This document shows, one piece after another, positions 1 to 10,841 of a stretch of 64,000 nt of DNA. How positions within the stretch are numbered: the first letter of the stretch is position 1; each line of letters starts with the position of its first letter. Under the pieces are notes generated by a model. That model was not told the DNA's origin. It did no database searches and was given only the letters and a program-made list of their open reading frames with translations. The stretch comes from Helianthus annuus (Eukaryota; Streptophyta; Magnoliopsida; Asterales; Asteraceae). The translations under genes and the position numbers were made by a program. The stretch lies in NCBI RefSeq assembly GCF_002127325.2, contig NC_035441.2, forward strand, positions 149,638,124 to 149,702,123. The letters run 5' to 3'.

Positions 1-1053
1 TCGTTTGGGGTTGCCATTATGAAGTCCCTCATTTTAGACAACCAAACCAACACGATTCTAATTTGTTCAAACTAGCAACTCATTAATATGAAAACTAAAT
101 CATCAATATTATAGTAGCGTTAACTACGTACCTTAGAGCTTTCCCTTTTGGCGAGCGTCCGCACCAGCTTGACTTCCCGACGTCTCACTCGTGTTGCCTA
201 AAACATACAAGCCAATTATCATTAGAACCATTCGGCTCATGATTAAGCTTGTTACTTTACCAACACCACATTTGTGTCGATCAATGTCTTTTAGGCATTT
301 TGTCAAGCATCTTGTGTGCATAATTTCTTACAATTTGTAACTAAGTTTAACATTCATCATTTACCCATGGCAAACATCAATTTAAGCAATTTCGCTAAAT
401 TTTTACATCAATAATTTCTGAATCTTGTTCATAAAGCTTGAATTACTCTAGGATACATCATAATCCTAATGTCTCATACTTTTCTACAAAAACCCACATA
501 TCACCTCTAATGGTGATCATGAACTTCACAAGAATTAAACCAAATTTCAACAAGAAATCTACTAGGGTTCATCCCTATACACTATTTCAATTAAAACAAA
601 CATTATGCATGCTCAGATTTGAACCTCATGATTTTATCTAAAATCTAAGGTAGAACCAAATCATGAAATTTTGCATACCTTACGATCCCTTAGTCAAGGT
701 GATCACAAATCTATATTCAGATTTCAATTCGGACTCGATTTGAACCTTCAATTGATGGATTTTGTGAACATTAGGGTTTGAGGGGAATCCCCTTTGTTGC
801 CTGCGTTCTGATCGATCAAACACACACTTAGGTGTGTGTTTGGTGTGTTATTTTTACTAATAATAATTAAGTTCCAGAATTGACAAGTTTGGTCCCTCAA
901 TTATACATGGGCTATAGAACAAGGGTTTTTAATTATACTTTGTCATGTTATGTTAAGATTTCTACTAACTAGGTTATCTTTCCTAGTCTTTTATCTTAAC
1001 TTACTACTGGTATTTCGTTTAAAATGTAACATTAATATTTTCGGGGTGTTACA
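1..1053 (-). repeat. 3' LTR of element A (partial)
   Basis: Matches 6589-7641 base for base except five substitutions, and ends in GTGTTACA at 1053 next to the polypurine tract. The missing outer part should be about 750 bp, judging from the 1803-bp partner. Short ORFs on both strands here also appear in the other LTR copy and are not genes. Confidence 0.93.
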
Positions 1054-1070
1054 AGTCCACCCCCCTTAAA
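1054..1070 (-). other. Polypurine tract of element A
   Basis: Read on the minus strand this is an A/G-rich run (TTTAAGGGGGGTGGACT) directly before the 3' LTR start. That is the expected plus-strand priming site of an LTR retrotransposon. Confidence 0.8.
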
Positions 1071-1094
1071 GAGGGTTTCGTCCCCGAAAGCTGT

Positions 1095-4000
1095 TTATGT
1101 ATATGACAGAAGTTTCTTATACGTACTGAAAAGTGTAGGGTATAGTCGTTTCATTTCCTCTTCAGACTCCCAAGTGGTGTCTGATCCTTTTCGGTGTTCC
1201 CATTTGACCTTTACTTGATAGACCATCTTGTTCCTTAAGCTTCTCACCTTACGGTCTAGAATAGCAATTGGTCTCACCGCGTAGTTGAGACTATTATCCA
1301 CCTCGATGTCGTCATAGTGAATATACGCGGTTTCGTCAGCTAGACATTTCCGGAGATGTGATACATGGAACGTGCTATGTATCCCACTCAACTCTGCGGG
1401 CAATTCGAGACGGTAAGCCACCCTACCGACTCGCTCGATGATTCTGAAGGGCCCGATAAACCTTGGGCTTAACTTTCCCCTTTTTCTAAACCGGATTATT
1501 CCTTTCCACGGTGATACCTTCAACATCACCTTATCACCAACTTGGAACTCAATCGGTTTTCTCCGTTTGTCCGCATACGCCTTCTGTCGATTTTGAGCCG
1601 CCCTTAGGTGAGCTCGGACTATGTCGATCTTTTGATTCGTGAGTCCGACTATATCTTTATGTTCAAGTTCACGCGGGCCAACCTCACCCCAACATACCGG
1701 AGTTCGACACTTCCTTCCGTATAGCATTTCATACGGAGCTATACCGATGCTTGCGTGGTAACTGTTATTATATGAGAATTCAACCAACGGTAGGTGAATA
1801 TCCCAACTACCCCCGAAGTCAATTATACACGCCCGTAACATATCCCCTAATGTTTGTATTGTTCTTTCACTTTGACCATCCGTTTGAGGATGGTACGCGG
1901 TGCTAATAAACAATTTAGTTCCCATTTGTTTTTGGAAATCGCACCAAAAATTTGAAGTGAACCGGGTATCCCTATCGGACACGATGGATACCGGCACTCC
2001 GTGGCGTGCTATTATCTCATTAGTGTACATTTCTGACATCTTCTCTGACGTATAAGTTTCTCGGATAGGGATGAAATGGGCACTTTTGGTTAGTCTATCT
2101 ACGATTACCCAAATGGCATCAAAACCATGGCTAGTTCTGGGCAGCTTGGTTAGCAGGTCCATTGTAATTTGTTCCCACTTCCAAACCGGAATATCTAATG
2201 GTTGCAACTTGCCGTAGGGTTTTTGATGCTCCGCCTTGACTTGTAAACAAGTCAAACACTTCTCCACATATTTAGCCACATCCCTTTTCATCCCCGGCCA
2301 CCAATAGTTTTGCTTCAAGTCCCTATACATCTTAGTTGCCCCGGGATGGATCGAATAGCGAGACTTATGAGCCTCGTCAAGCAGAAGACTCTTAACACCA
2401 CATGTGTTTGGGACCCAAATCCGATCATTCCGGCATTTCATCCCATTACTTCCTTCCGTAAGGTCTTTTACCATCCCTTTTATACGTTCTTTCTTCCAAT
2501 TTTCTTCCTTTAACGCTTTGGTTTGGGCTTCTCGGATACGCTCGAGCAAACCTGAAGTTACTACCAACTGCATAGACCGTACTCGTATTGGAGCGCATTC
2601 GTCCTTTCGGCTAAGGGCATCCGCCACCACATTAGCCTTTCCGGGGTGGTAATGGATCTTGCAGTCGTAGTCTTTCACCACTTCTAACCAGTGTCTCTGC
2701 CTCATGTTTAGCTCCTTTTGATCAAAGAAATACTTCAAACTCTTATGGTCAGTGAAAATAGTACTTTTCACACCATACAAGTAATGCCTCCAGATTTTCA
2801 CGGCAAAGACCACGGCTGCCAACTCAAGATCATGAGTTGGGTACTTTGTTTCATGCGGCTTAAGTTGCCTAGAGGCATAGGCGATCACCCTTCCCCTTTG
2901 CATTAGTACGCACCCAAGGCCTAGGTGTGATGCATCCGAGTACACTACCATATCCTCCGTACCATCCGGTAAAGTCAACACCGGTGCACAGGTTAATTTT
3001 TCTTTTAATGTCTGAAATGCCTTTTTTTGATCGCTTCCCCAGACGAACTTCTCATTCTTGCGGGTCAATTTGGTCAATGGCGTTGCGATTTTGGAGAAAT
3101 CCTGAATGAATCTCCGATAGTAACCTGCCAACCCCAAGAAACTTCTAATTTCGGATGGATTCTTTGGAGGGCTCCATTTTGACACTGCTTCCACCTTCGA
3201 CGGATCCACCAATATTCCCTCGGCACTTATGACGTGCCCTAGGAATTGCACCTCTCGTAACCAGAAAGCGCATTTTGAGAATTTAGCATATAATCTTTCC
3301 CGCCTTAATACCTCCAATACTTCTCGTAAATGGTTAGCGTGTTCCGCCTTGTTTCTTGAATAAACGAGGATGTCGTCTATAAAAACAATCACCGATCTAT
3401 CGAGCATTGGTTTGCAAACCCGGTTCATGAGGTCCATGAAAGCCGCGGGCGCATTCGTTAATCCGAAAGACATCACGAGAAATTCGAAATGTCCGTATCG
3501 TGTCCGGAATGCCGTTTTTGGTACATCATTTTCCTTTACCCTCAATTGGTGGTAACCAGATCTCAAATCGATTTTTGAAAACCAGCTAGCGCCTTGTAAT
3601 TGATCGAATAAGTCGTCGATTCTCGGAAGTGGGTATCGATTCTTTACCGTGAGTTTGTTTAACTCCCGGTAATCAATACACATCCGCATGCTCCCGTCCT
3701 TCTTCTTTACAAATAGCACGGGAGCTCCCCAAGGAGACACGCTAGGCCGGATGAATCCCTTCTCAAGTAAATCTTGCAACTGAGACATTAACTCTTGCAG
3801 TTCTGAAGGTGCCAATCTATACGGTGCCTTAGCAACCGGTTTAGCACCCGGGGTCAGTTCAATCCCGAACTCTATTTCGCGCTCTGGTGGCATTCCCGGA
3901 AGATCTTCGGGAAAGACATCTTTAAATTCACGCACCACAGGTACGTCTTCGATTCTTGGCGTTTCTTTTTCAACGTCACGTATATAAGTTAAATATGCCT

Positions 4001-5546
4001 TACACCCATGTAGTATAAACTTGCGGGCTTCTATCATCGAGCATATCATGGGATTACAAGCCTTCTCCCCATAGATGATGACACGCCTTCCGCTCGGAGA
4101 CGTTAGGTGTATCTCCTTACGTAAGCATATCACCTTAGCATGGTAGCGGGATAGCCAATCCATTCCGACGACCACTTGAAATTCACCCATGGACATGGGT
4201 ATTAAATCAATGGAGTATTCCTCGCCATCGATATTCAATTTGCATTCCCGACATACATCACAAACAAGAAAACTTTTGTTATTACCTACTTCTACTTCCA
4301 TTGGCATAGGTAATTTCGTTAATGTAAACATGGGGTTTTGAATAAATCTATGTGAAACAAAAGACTTATTCGCACCTGTATCAAATAAAACACGTGCAAG
4401 GATCGAATTTATAGTAAATATACCTGTAACCACGTCAGGTTCCATTTTTGCTTCAGCAGCAGTGATTTGGAACGACCTTGCCTTAGCTTTTGGGGTCTCA
4501 TCCCTAGAGTCGGCACTCTCTTTCTTTCCCACCAATTCCGGACATTCTGACTTTTTATGACCCGGTTGGTAACATTTATAGCACACCGTTACTTTGTCTG
4601 GGCAATTTGCAACCCCATGCCCTATCTTGCCACATGCCACGCAAGGTTTGTTCTTGAAGTAGCATTCACCTTTATGAGTGCGTCCACATGTTTTGCAACT
4701 CGGAGATCCTCCTTTTGCACTTCCTTTCTTCGAAGATTCAGCTACCTTCGGCTTCTTTGTGGGACTCGGGTTTTCATCCAAGGCCCTCCTCTCACCTCTT
4801 TCAACTTGCCTTTTTAGTTCAATCTCGCGTTCCCGCGCCGCATTGATTATATCGGTGAGGCTTTCATAATGTGAGGGAGTCATGAACTCCCTATATTCAG
4901 CCCTAAGCATGGTGTGATAATAATAAATTTTCTGTTCTTCAGTTTTGACCAAGTCATCACAAAACTTGAGCTTATCCATGAACATCCCCGTAATTTTATC
5001 AACGGTTTCACCCTTTTGCCTCAATTGCATGAATTCCTCCTTTATCTTATTTATCACTGCCTTGGGGCTATGATGTTTGAGGAATGGTACTTTGAAAGCT
5101 TCCCAAGTCATCGCCCTTATTGTTTCAACACCCCTTTCGTTTATGAGGTTGTCCCACCAATCCTTGGCTTGGCCTCTAAGTTGGCCAGTTCCATATGCCA
5201 CGAAGTCACTTTCATCACAATGCGTTCGTTCAAAAACACCCTCAATATCGCTTATCCACCTTTGACAAGCAATTGGATCTACCTCTCCATTGAAAATCGG
5301 GGGCTTGCACGCCATAAACTTGTTGTAAGAACAACCTTTCTTTTCCTTAGTCTTGCCTCTATCACTGGTAAGGTCTTCTCTTAATTCACCAATTCTTTCC
5401 TCTATAGTCGAAAGTAAGGTGTTTTGCATTCTTTCCACAAATCTTGGTAGACTAACTTCGATGGCCCTACCAACTTCCTCGGCAATCTTCTCTTTCAACT
5501 CGTCGGTAGTGAGGGATAGAACATTGTTACTAGCACCTCCCGACAT
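1095..5546 (-). CDS. Element A gag-pol polyprotein, 1483 aa, intact
   Basis: Single uninterrupted frame. Gag lies in about the first 260 residues, followed by CCHC knuckles ([14 protein letters not shown], near residue 320). The aspartic protease has VLFDTGA (near 385). Reverse transcriptase has FIDDILVYS (near 735). RNase H starts at VVYSDAS. Integrase has an HHCC zinc finger ending in CLTCLQVK and a DDE core. A C-terminal chromodomain ([16 protein letters not shown]) would direct integration to heterochromatin by family knowledge. The start is the first ATG after the leader, about 290 bp inside the 5' LTR. No stop or frameshift was seen, so the protein may be functional. Made from the 5' LTR promoter and processed by its own protease. 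Confidence 0.93.
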   Translation of the reverse strand: MSGGASNNVLSLTTDELKEKIAEEVGRAIEVSLPRFVERMQNTLLSTIEERIGELREDLTSDRGKTKEKKGCSYNKFMACKPPIFNGEVDPIACQRWISDIEGVFERTHCDESDFVAYGTGQLRGQAKDWWDNLINERGVETIRAMTWEAFKVPFLKHHSPKAVINKIKEEFMQLRQKGETVDKITGMFMDKLKFCDDLVKTEEQKIYYYHTMLRAEYREFMTPSHYESLTDIINAAREREIELKRQVERGERRALDENPSPTKKPKVAESSKKGSAKGGSPSCKTCGRTHKGECYFKNKPCVACGKIGHGVANCPDKVTVCYKCYQPGHKKSECPELVGKKESADSRDETPKAKARSFQITAAEAKMEPDVVTGIFTINSILARVLFDTGANKSFVSHRFIQNPMFTLTKLPMPMEVEVGNNKSFLVCDVCRECKLNIDGEEYSIDLIPMSMGEFQVVVGMDWLSRYHAKVICLRKEIHLTSPSGRRVIIYGEKACNPMICSMIEARKFILHGCKAYLTYIRDVEKETPRIEDVPVVREFKDVFPEDLPGMPPEREIEFGIELTPGAKPVAKAPYRLAPSELQELMSQLQDLLEKGFIRPSVSPWGAPVLFVKKKDGSMRMCIDYRELNKLTVKNRYPLPRIDDLFDQLQGASWFSKIDLRSGYHQLRVKENDVPKTAFRTRYGHFEFLVMSFGLTNAPAAFMDLMNRVCKPMLDRSVIVFIDDILVYSRNKAEHANHLREVLEVLRRERLYAKFSKCAFWLREVQFLGHVISAEGILVDPSKVEAVSKWSPPKNPSEIRSFLGLAGYYRRFIQDFSKIATPLTKLTRKNEKFVWGSDQKKAFQTLKEKLTCAPVLTLPDGTEDMVVYSDASHLGLGCVLMQRGRVIAYASRQLKPHETKYPTHDLELAAVVFAVKIWRHYLYGVKSTIFTDHKSLKYFFDQKELNMRQRHWLEVVKDYDCKIHYHPGKANVVADALSRKDECAPIRVRSMQLVVTSGLLERIREAQTKALKEENWKKERIKGMVKDLTEGSNGMKCRNDRIWVPNTCGVKSLLLDEAHKSRYSIHPGATKMYRDLKQNYWWPGMKRDVAKYVEKCLTCLQVKAEHQKPYGKLQPLDIPVWKWEQITMDLLTKLPRTSHGFDAIWVIVDRLTKSAHFIPIRETYTSEKMSEMYTNEIIARHGVPVSIVSDRDTRFTSNFWCDFQKQMGTKLFISTAYHPQTDGQSERTIQTLGDMLRACIIDFGGSWDIHLPLVEFSYNNSYHASIGIAPYEMLYGRKCRTPVCWGEVGPRELEHKDIVGLTNQKIDIVRAHLRAAQNRQKAYADKRRKPIEFQVGDKVMLKVSPWKGIIRFRKRGKLSPRFIGPFRIIERVGRVAYRLELPAELSGIHSTFHVSHLRKCLADETAYIHYDDIEVDNSLNYAVRPIAILDRKVRSLRNKMVYQVKVKWEHRKGSDTTWESEEEMKRLYPTLFSTYKKLLSYT

Positions 5547-5821
5547 CTTCTTACTGAAATGTTAAAATGATCCGATAAATAATCTTGTTCAATCGCTCTC
5601 ATGCTCTTACATGAGACTTCGTACTTATTATCCGGCCAAGTATATAACTTTGCCTTATCATCTATACTAAGTGTACTTCCCGGGTTCGAGTATATCACTA
5701 TACTCCTCCCATACACAATAAATCATTACCCTTTTTAATCTTTTTAAATTTAATTTGCTTTAAGTAAATTCTTACCGGATGTTGATCAAGCCTTGAACCG
5801 AACACAATTCTCTTTAACCTT

Positions 5822-5838
5822 AGCTCTGAATACCAACT
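5822..5838 (-). other. Primer binding site of element A (tRNA-iMet type, imperfect)
   Basis: On the minus strand, immediately inside the 5' LTR, the sequence reads TTGGTATTCAGAGC. It resembles the initiator-Met complement TGGTATCAGAGC found in element D but has one extra T. The imperfect match could reduce priming. Confidence 0.7.
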
Positions 5839-7641
5839 TGTAACACTCTAAATTAAAATGCCCAATATTTATACCGACTAGATAAGAAAGGTCATAGTCA
5901 TTTAAAACATTTAGTACATAAGTGTTTGGAAACTACCACTAAACTTAAAGGACACATAGGTAATCCTTTCATTACAAAAATTATCACAAATGAACTTCTA
6001 AGACAAAAGTGAAGATCATCTTCTTGAGTGTGTTCGGTTCATAAGTCTTGTGTTGATCACCATCCACTTGATTGACTTACTTGAAAGCTGGAAATTTAAC
6101 AAAACAATAATGTTAGGATCCTTCAAATTTCACATAAATAAGTGTGTGTTCAAAACGAATTCGATATACGCAGTTTTGCAAAACCAGACAATTTTGGCAG
6201 GGCTCCACCGTAAATTACGGTGGTCACCGTAATTTACGGTGGGCGCTGGGCGTTTATGGTTCCACCGTAAGACAGTAGAGAATTGCCGTAAGGATTTACC
6301 CTCCACCGTAAATTACGGTGGTACCGTAATTTACGGTGGCTTCTGCATATTCTTCCTGTTTGCTGTTTTGACCCGTTTATACCAATTCCTGCACTTTTCG
6401 GCCATCAAAGCGCAGCACGGGGCATTCCTTTACAACAAGCACGACCCATTTTGGATCCCTTGTTTCAACACACACGCTCCCATTACCGGTTTGCGTGATA
6501 CTAATATTCTTCCCATTACCCGACACACGGGTTTATGGTCTACGGATGAGGTACTTCCGTTACCCGGTTTGTACCCATCATATTTAACTCGTTTGGGGTT
6601 GCCATTATGAAGTCCCTCATTTTAGACAACCAAACCAACACGATTCTAATTTGTTCAAACTAGCAACTCATTAATATGAAAACTAAATCATCAATATTAT
6701 AGTAGCGTTAACTACGTACCTTAGAGCTTTCCCTTTTGGCGAGCGTCCGCACCGGCTTGACTTCCCGACGTCTCACTCGTGTTGCCTAAAACATACAAGC
6801 CAATTATCATTAGAACCATTCGGCTCATGATTAAGCTTGTTACTTTACCAACACCACATTTGTGTCGATCAATGTCTTTTAGGCATTTTGTCAAGCATCT
6901 TGTGTGCATAATTTCTTACAATTTGTAACTAAGTTTAACATTCATCATTTAGCCATGGCAAACATCAATTTAAGCAATTTCGCTAAATTTTTACATCAAT
7001 AATTTCTGAATCTTGTTCATAAAGCTTGAATTACTCTAGGATACATCATAATTCTAATGTCTCATACTTTTCTACAAAAACCCACATATCACCTCTAATG
7101 GTGATCATGAACTTCACAAGAATTAAACCAAATTTCAACAAGAAATCTACTAGGGTTCATCCCTATACACTATTTCAATTAAAACAAACATCATGCATGC
7201 TCAGATTTGAACCTCATGATTTTATCTAAAATCTAAGGTAGAACCAAATCATGAAATTTTGCATACCTTACGATCCCTTAGTCAAGGTGATCACAAATCT
7301 ATATTCAGATTTCAATTCGGACTCGATTTGAACCTTCAATTGATGGATTTTGTGAACATTAGGGTTTGAGGGGAATCCCCTTTGTTGCCTGCGTTCTGAT
7401 CGATCAAACACACACTTAGGTGTGTGTTTGGTGTGTTATTTTTACTAATAATAATTAAGTTCCAGAATTGACAAGTTTGGTCCCTCAATTATACATGGGC
7501 TATAGAACAAGGGTTTTTAATTATACTTTGTCATGTTATGTTAAGATTTCTACTAACTAGGTTATCTTTCCTAGTCTTTTATCTTAACTTACTACTGGTA
7601 TTTCGTTTAAAATGTAACATTAATATTTTCGCGGTGTTACA
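5839..7641 (-). repeat. 5' LTR of element A, 1803 bp
   Basis: Bounded by TGTAACAC at 5839 and GTGTTACA at 7641. The inner 1053 bp match the left LTR at 99.5 percent. It contains the palindromic CCACCGTAA words at 6205-6339, described separately. No clear TATA box could be fixed. Confidence 0.92.
6205..6339. repeat. Palindromic CACCGTAAWTTACGGTGG cluster in element A LTR
   Basis: Two pairs of 18-19 bp inverted words lie at 6205-6223 / 6225-6242 and 6303-6321 / 6322-6339. Each word is itself nearly palindromic and each pair is mutually reverse-complementary. Between them, half-copies CCACCGTAAG and GCCGTAAGG occur. RNA or single-stranded DNA would form strong hairpins here. Confidence 0.85.
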
Positions 7642-9289
7642 TTTTTAAAGATTTAATAATCACCCAAATTACATGTACTTGTAGTTGACTAATTTAACAG
7701 AAACATTTGTGATGTTAGGTGGATTTTTTTTTAATTATTTGAAAATTAGTATCAACTTTGGAATTCGTATGAATTCTTATTAGATTAGATTTTAGATTTT
7801 ATTAAATACTATTAATAATTTTAATCAATTTTTGATATATATGCGGATTAGACAAAAAAACACTCAAAAAATGGATACAATTTATGGAATGTGTTTAGTG
7901 ACGACATCAGATTCCTAATTGATGGAGAAAGGTCTGGTGGCAAGAAAAGACGCTTCCAGGAGGTTGTCAAGTGTTTTTGCTCGACGATTCCATTCTTGGG
8001 TGGTTGGTTTGACCCTTGTTCCTGTAACTCGAATCCTAGCCCGATATATCCCATTTTAGTTTTACACCATTGTACTGATCGAGGTTCTCGGCGTTGAAAA
8101 ATCTTCGTAAACTAAATCACACGTGTATATGTTGACATTTAAGAGATATACGGTAAAGAAAATCAAGAGCAATGGTGATATATATGCGGATTAGACACCA
8201 AAAAATAAACACTCAAAAAATGGCTACAATTTAAGGAATGCGTTTAGTGACGACATCAGATTCTTAATTGATTAAGAAAGGTCTTGTTGCAAGAAAAACT
8301 GCTTTCAGGAGATTGTCAAGTGTTTTCGCTCTTGATCCATTATTTTGATCATAAATTCTTGATATATCATGTTTTTATTATATTTTCTGTTACATTCGAG
8401 TAAATATCTAACTACATGATGTGTGTATATAATATTCATGGTCACAAGACTCTTGATCCATTATTTTGATTACAAAATTTTTGATATATTAAGGCTTTAT
8501 ATTTTTTTTGTTACATTCGAATAAATCTATTTATATGGTGTCTATATAATATTCATGCTCACATGGACCATTTTCATTAATTAAAAGTTAAAATGGTGGA
8601 TTAGGCTTCGGAAGAAAAATAACACATTTTAAAAAGCATTGATAATAAAAATTTGTATTAGATTAGATTTTAGATTTGATTAAATATTATTAATAAAAAA
8701 AATTTGTATTAATTTAGATTAAATATTATTATTAGTATTATTAATAATTTTAATCAATTAAATAAGAGAATAACAAGTGTCAAAAAACAGGTTTCTTTTA
8801 TTATATATTATATAGTATAGATTCTTAGTAGATTTAAAATACTTCGTTGATCTACGAGTTTATATGATCATATCTTGCTATAAAACCCACAATGTGTGTG
8901 TCATTACTATTACTTGCTGAAAAATGTTCTTTTACAACCGAAAAACCGATACGGTGTTATAACTGAAAACAAGAGTTTATGAGAATATAAAGCTCGGCCG
9001 ACCCGTTTAAGATTTGGGGGATTCGGGTCGGGTAGAATGGGTTTCGGTTGATTGTTTGGTCATCGAACTCGATAATTTGGGTATCGAGTAACACAATTTA
9101 ACATCCTCCTAAAATTAGTAGGTCGATTTCCAATATCCCGCACCTTCAATTCGATCAAGCATACAATCCACCATACAAACAAGCATTCCAAATTTAAAAA
9201 AAAAAATCGATACATAAGCATTCCAATCCGATGGATCCATTATACTATAACAATTACGGGGATAGTTGGGGATTTCTACACTAATGAGT
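7642..9289. other. AT-rich spacer with diverged direct repeats
   Basis: No gene seen. Segment 7842-7985 recurs diverged at 8180-8325 (shared words GCGGATTAGACA, GTTTAGTGACGACATCAGATT, AGGTTGTCAAGTGTTTT-like). A second pair near 8322-8410 and 8448-8530 shares CTCTTGATCCATTATTTTGAT. These are old tandem duplications or remains of a repeat. The small ORFs here are not supported. Confidence 0.5.
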
Positions 9290-10015
9290 TTCACTCAAGT
9301 TGAGGCCCGAGTATGGGAACCATAAAACTTAAGTTTAGAAATGATCGGACCTTAGCACCAATGCCTTATAGGTAGGCCTGTAAACGAACCGAACGAATAC
9401 GAACATAGACATGTTCGTGTTCGTTTATTTAACTTTAACCGAACACGAACACGAACATATAGTCGAACACATGTTTTTGTTCGTGTTCGTTCATTTAGAA
9501 ATCGGGCATGTTCGTGTTCGTTCGTTTAAAGCCTAAACGAACAGTTCACGAACATAAACGAACACAAACGAACATAAAAAAAATTAATTGAACATATTTT
9601 AATAAACATAAATTAACATGATTGAAGAAACAATATATTACAATTCATCCGGAAACACATCTAAATAAGGGTTCATAGATACACTAATTAGTTATATTCA
9701 TATAACTAGTTAGAAAACCTAATATTTATATAAATATAACTATTTATGTATTTATTAAAATTTAAACGAACATAAACAATCGTAAATAAACGAACGTTCA
9801 CGAACATAAACGAACGAACATAAAGGAATGTTCACGAACATAAATGAACGAACACAAGGTGTGTTCATGTTCGTTCGTTTATTAAATAAACGAACATAAA
9901 CGAACCTCCCGCCAAACAAGTTCATGAACGTTCGGTTCGCTTACAGGCCTACTTACAGGATTTGAACCCTCCACCTCCAAGATAGAGGGGAGACACCTTA
10001 GCACAATGTCCGTAC
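9290..10015 (-). repeat. SINE-like sequence, minus strand, split by hAT MITE 1
   Basis: On the minus strand, 10015-9952 has a possible A-box region (GTGCTAAGGTGTCTCC) followed by a good B box (GGTTCAAATCC). The sequence resumes after the MITE at 9372 and runs to about 9290. The pol III box pair suggests a tRNA-derived SINE. Ends and target duplication were not resolved. Confidence 0.4.
9373..9951. mobile_element. hAT-type MITE 1, 579 bp, CGAAC/GTTCG word-rich
   Basis: Terminal inverted repeats begin TAGGCCTGTAAACGAACC and end GGTTCGCTTACAGGCCTA. An 8-bp target duplication flanks it: CTTATAGG at 9365-9372 and CTTACAGG at 9952-9959, with one mismatch. Eight-bp duplications are the hAT hallmark. 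The interior is largely iterated CGAACATAAACGAAC-type words in both orientations, and no transposase is encoded. Confidence 0.85.
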
Positions 10016-10097
10016 GAGATGAGATGAAATGCTTTGGTTGAACTTGTATGTCTCATTTTGTTCAACAGATGCATCTCAACCGGATCATACCTGAAAA

Positions 10098-10674
10098 TAG
10101 GGCTGTAAACGAGCCGAGTCGAGCCGAGCTAGACCTAGCTCGAGCTCGGCTCGAACTCGATTCGAGCTGGCTCGGTTCGAGCTCGAATTTCAAATCGAGC
10201 TGAGATTTGAGGCTCGAGCTCGACTCGATAAGAGTTCGAGCTAGCTCGGCTCGATCTAGCTCGAACTAACAAAAAACCGCACAATTTTCAACTTAAAAAG
10301 CCCTTAAAAATGAATTTCTTCATAGACTAAGGGCCATAATTGCCATTTAATTTAACCATATGGCTAAATATGCAAGTATAAATAGTTAATTCATTGTATA
10401 CATTGTCTTTACCTTCTTTTATAGGGGAAATACTCCCTTAGTTTTTGTTTTCTAAGCGATGTGGGACAAAAAAATGAAGGATGTAAACCTTATCGAGCCA
10501 GCTCGCGAGCTCGCGAGCCGAGCCAGACCAAGCTCGAGCTCGGCTCGTTTACAAACCGAGCCGAGCCGAGCTGGCTCGTAAAAAAACGAGCCAATTTCGA
10601 GCCGAGCTTTCTTCGAGCTTTTTTCGAGCGAGTTTCGAGCGAGCTGCGAGCCACGAGTTTTTTAAACACCCCTA
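10098..10674. mobile_element. hAT-type MITE 2, 577 bp, GAGCTCG/CGAGCC word-rich
   Basis: Ends are TAGGGCTGTAAAC and GTTTTTTAAACACCCCTA, an imperfect inverted repeat. A perfect 8-bp target duplication CCTGAAAA lies at 10090-10097 and 10675-10682. Near both ends it consists of iterated GCTCGAGC / CGAGCCGAGC words with an AT-rich middle. Its length is almost that of MITE 1. It lies about 160 bp beyond the stop of B3 gene 1. Confidence 0.9.
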
Positions 10675-10841
10675 CCTGAAAACCGCATAACCAATATCCA
10701 AAAAAACAACTAATCCAAAATCCAATTAAATGACCCGAACAACACACCCCGAGATAGACCAAATGTCTGGTTATTGTTACAAAAGTTTAAGACCTACATG
10801 ATTCACACAACACCAACATATTTACATGACCACCATAGCTT

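Larger units (their letters stand above)
1..7641 (-). mobile_element. Element A: Tekay-like Ty3/gypsy chromovirus, minus strand, left LTR cut by window edge
   Basis: Order on the minus strand: 5' LTR (7641-5839), primer binding site, short leader, one long gag-pol ORF (5546-1095), polypurine tract, 3' LTR (1053 to beyond position 1). The two LTRs align without gaps at an offset of 6588 over 1053 bp, with five substitutions (window positions 165, 364, 465, 604 and 1044). LTR ends are TGTAACA...TGTTACA, fitting the TG...CA rule. The C-terminal chromodomain and the gag-PR-RT-RH-INT order place it among chromoviruses, Tekay-like by LTR size and protein style. Target duplication cannot be checked because the left end is outside the window. 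The intact frame and LTR identity point to a recent insertion. Confidence 0.92.

Noticed and set aside
133..641. Short ORFs in the element A LTR, repeated at 6721-7229
   Set aside because: They recur at the same place in both LTRs, have no known motif and lie in regulatory repeat sequence.
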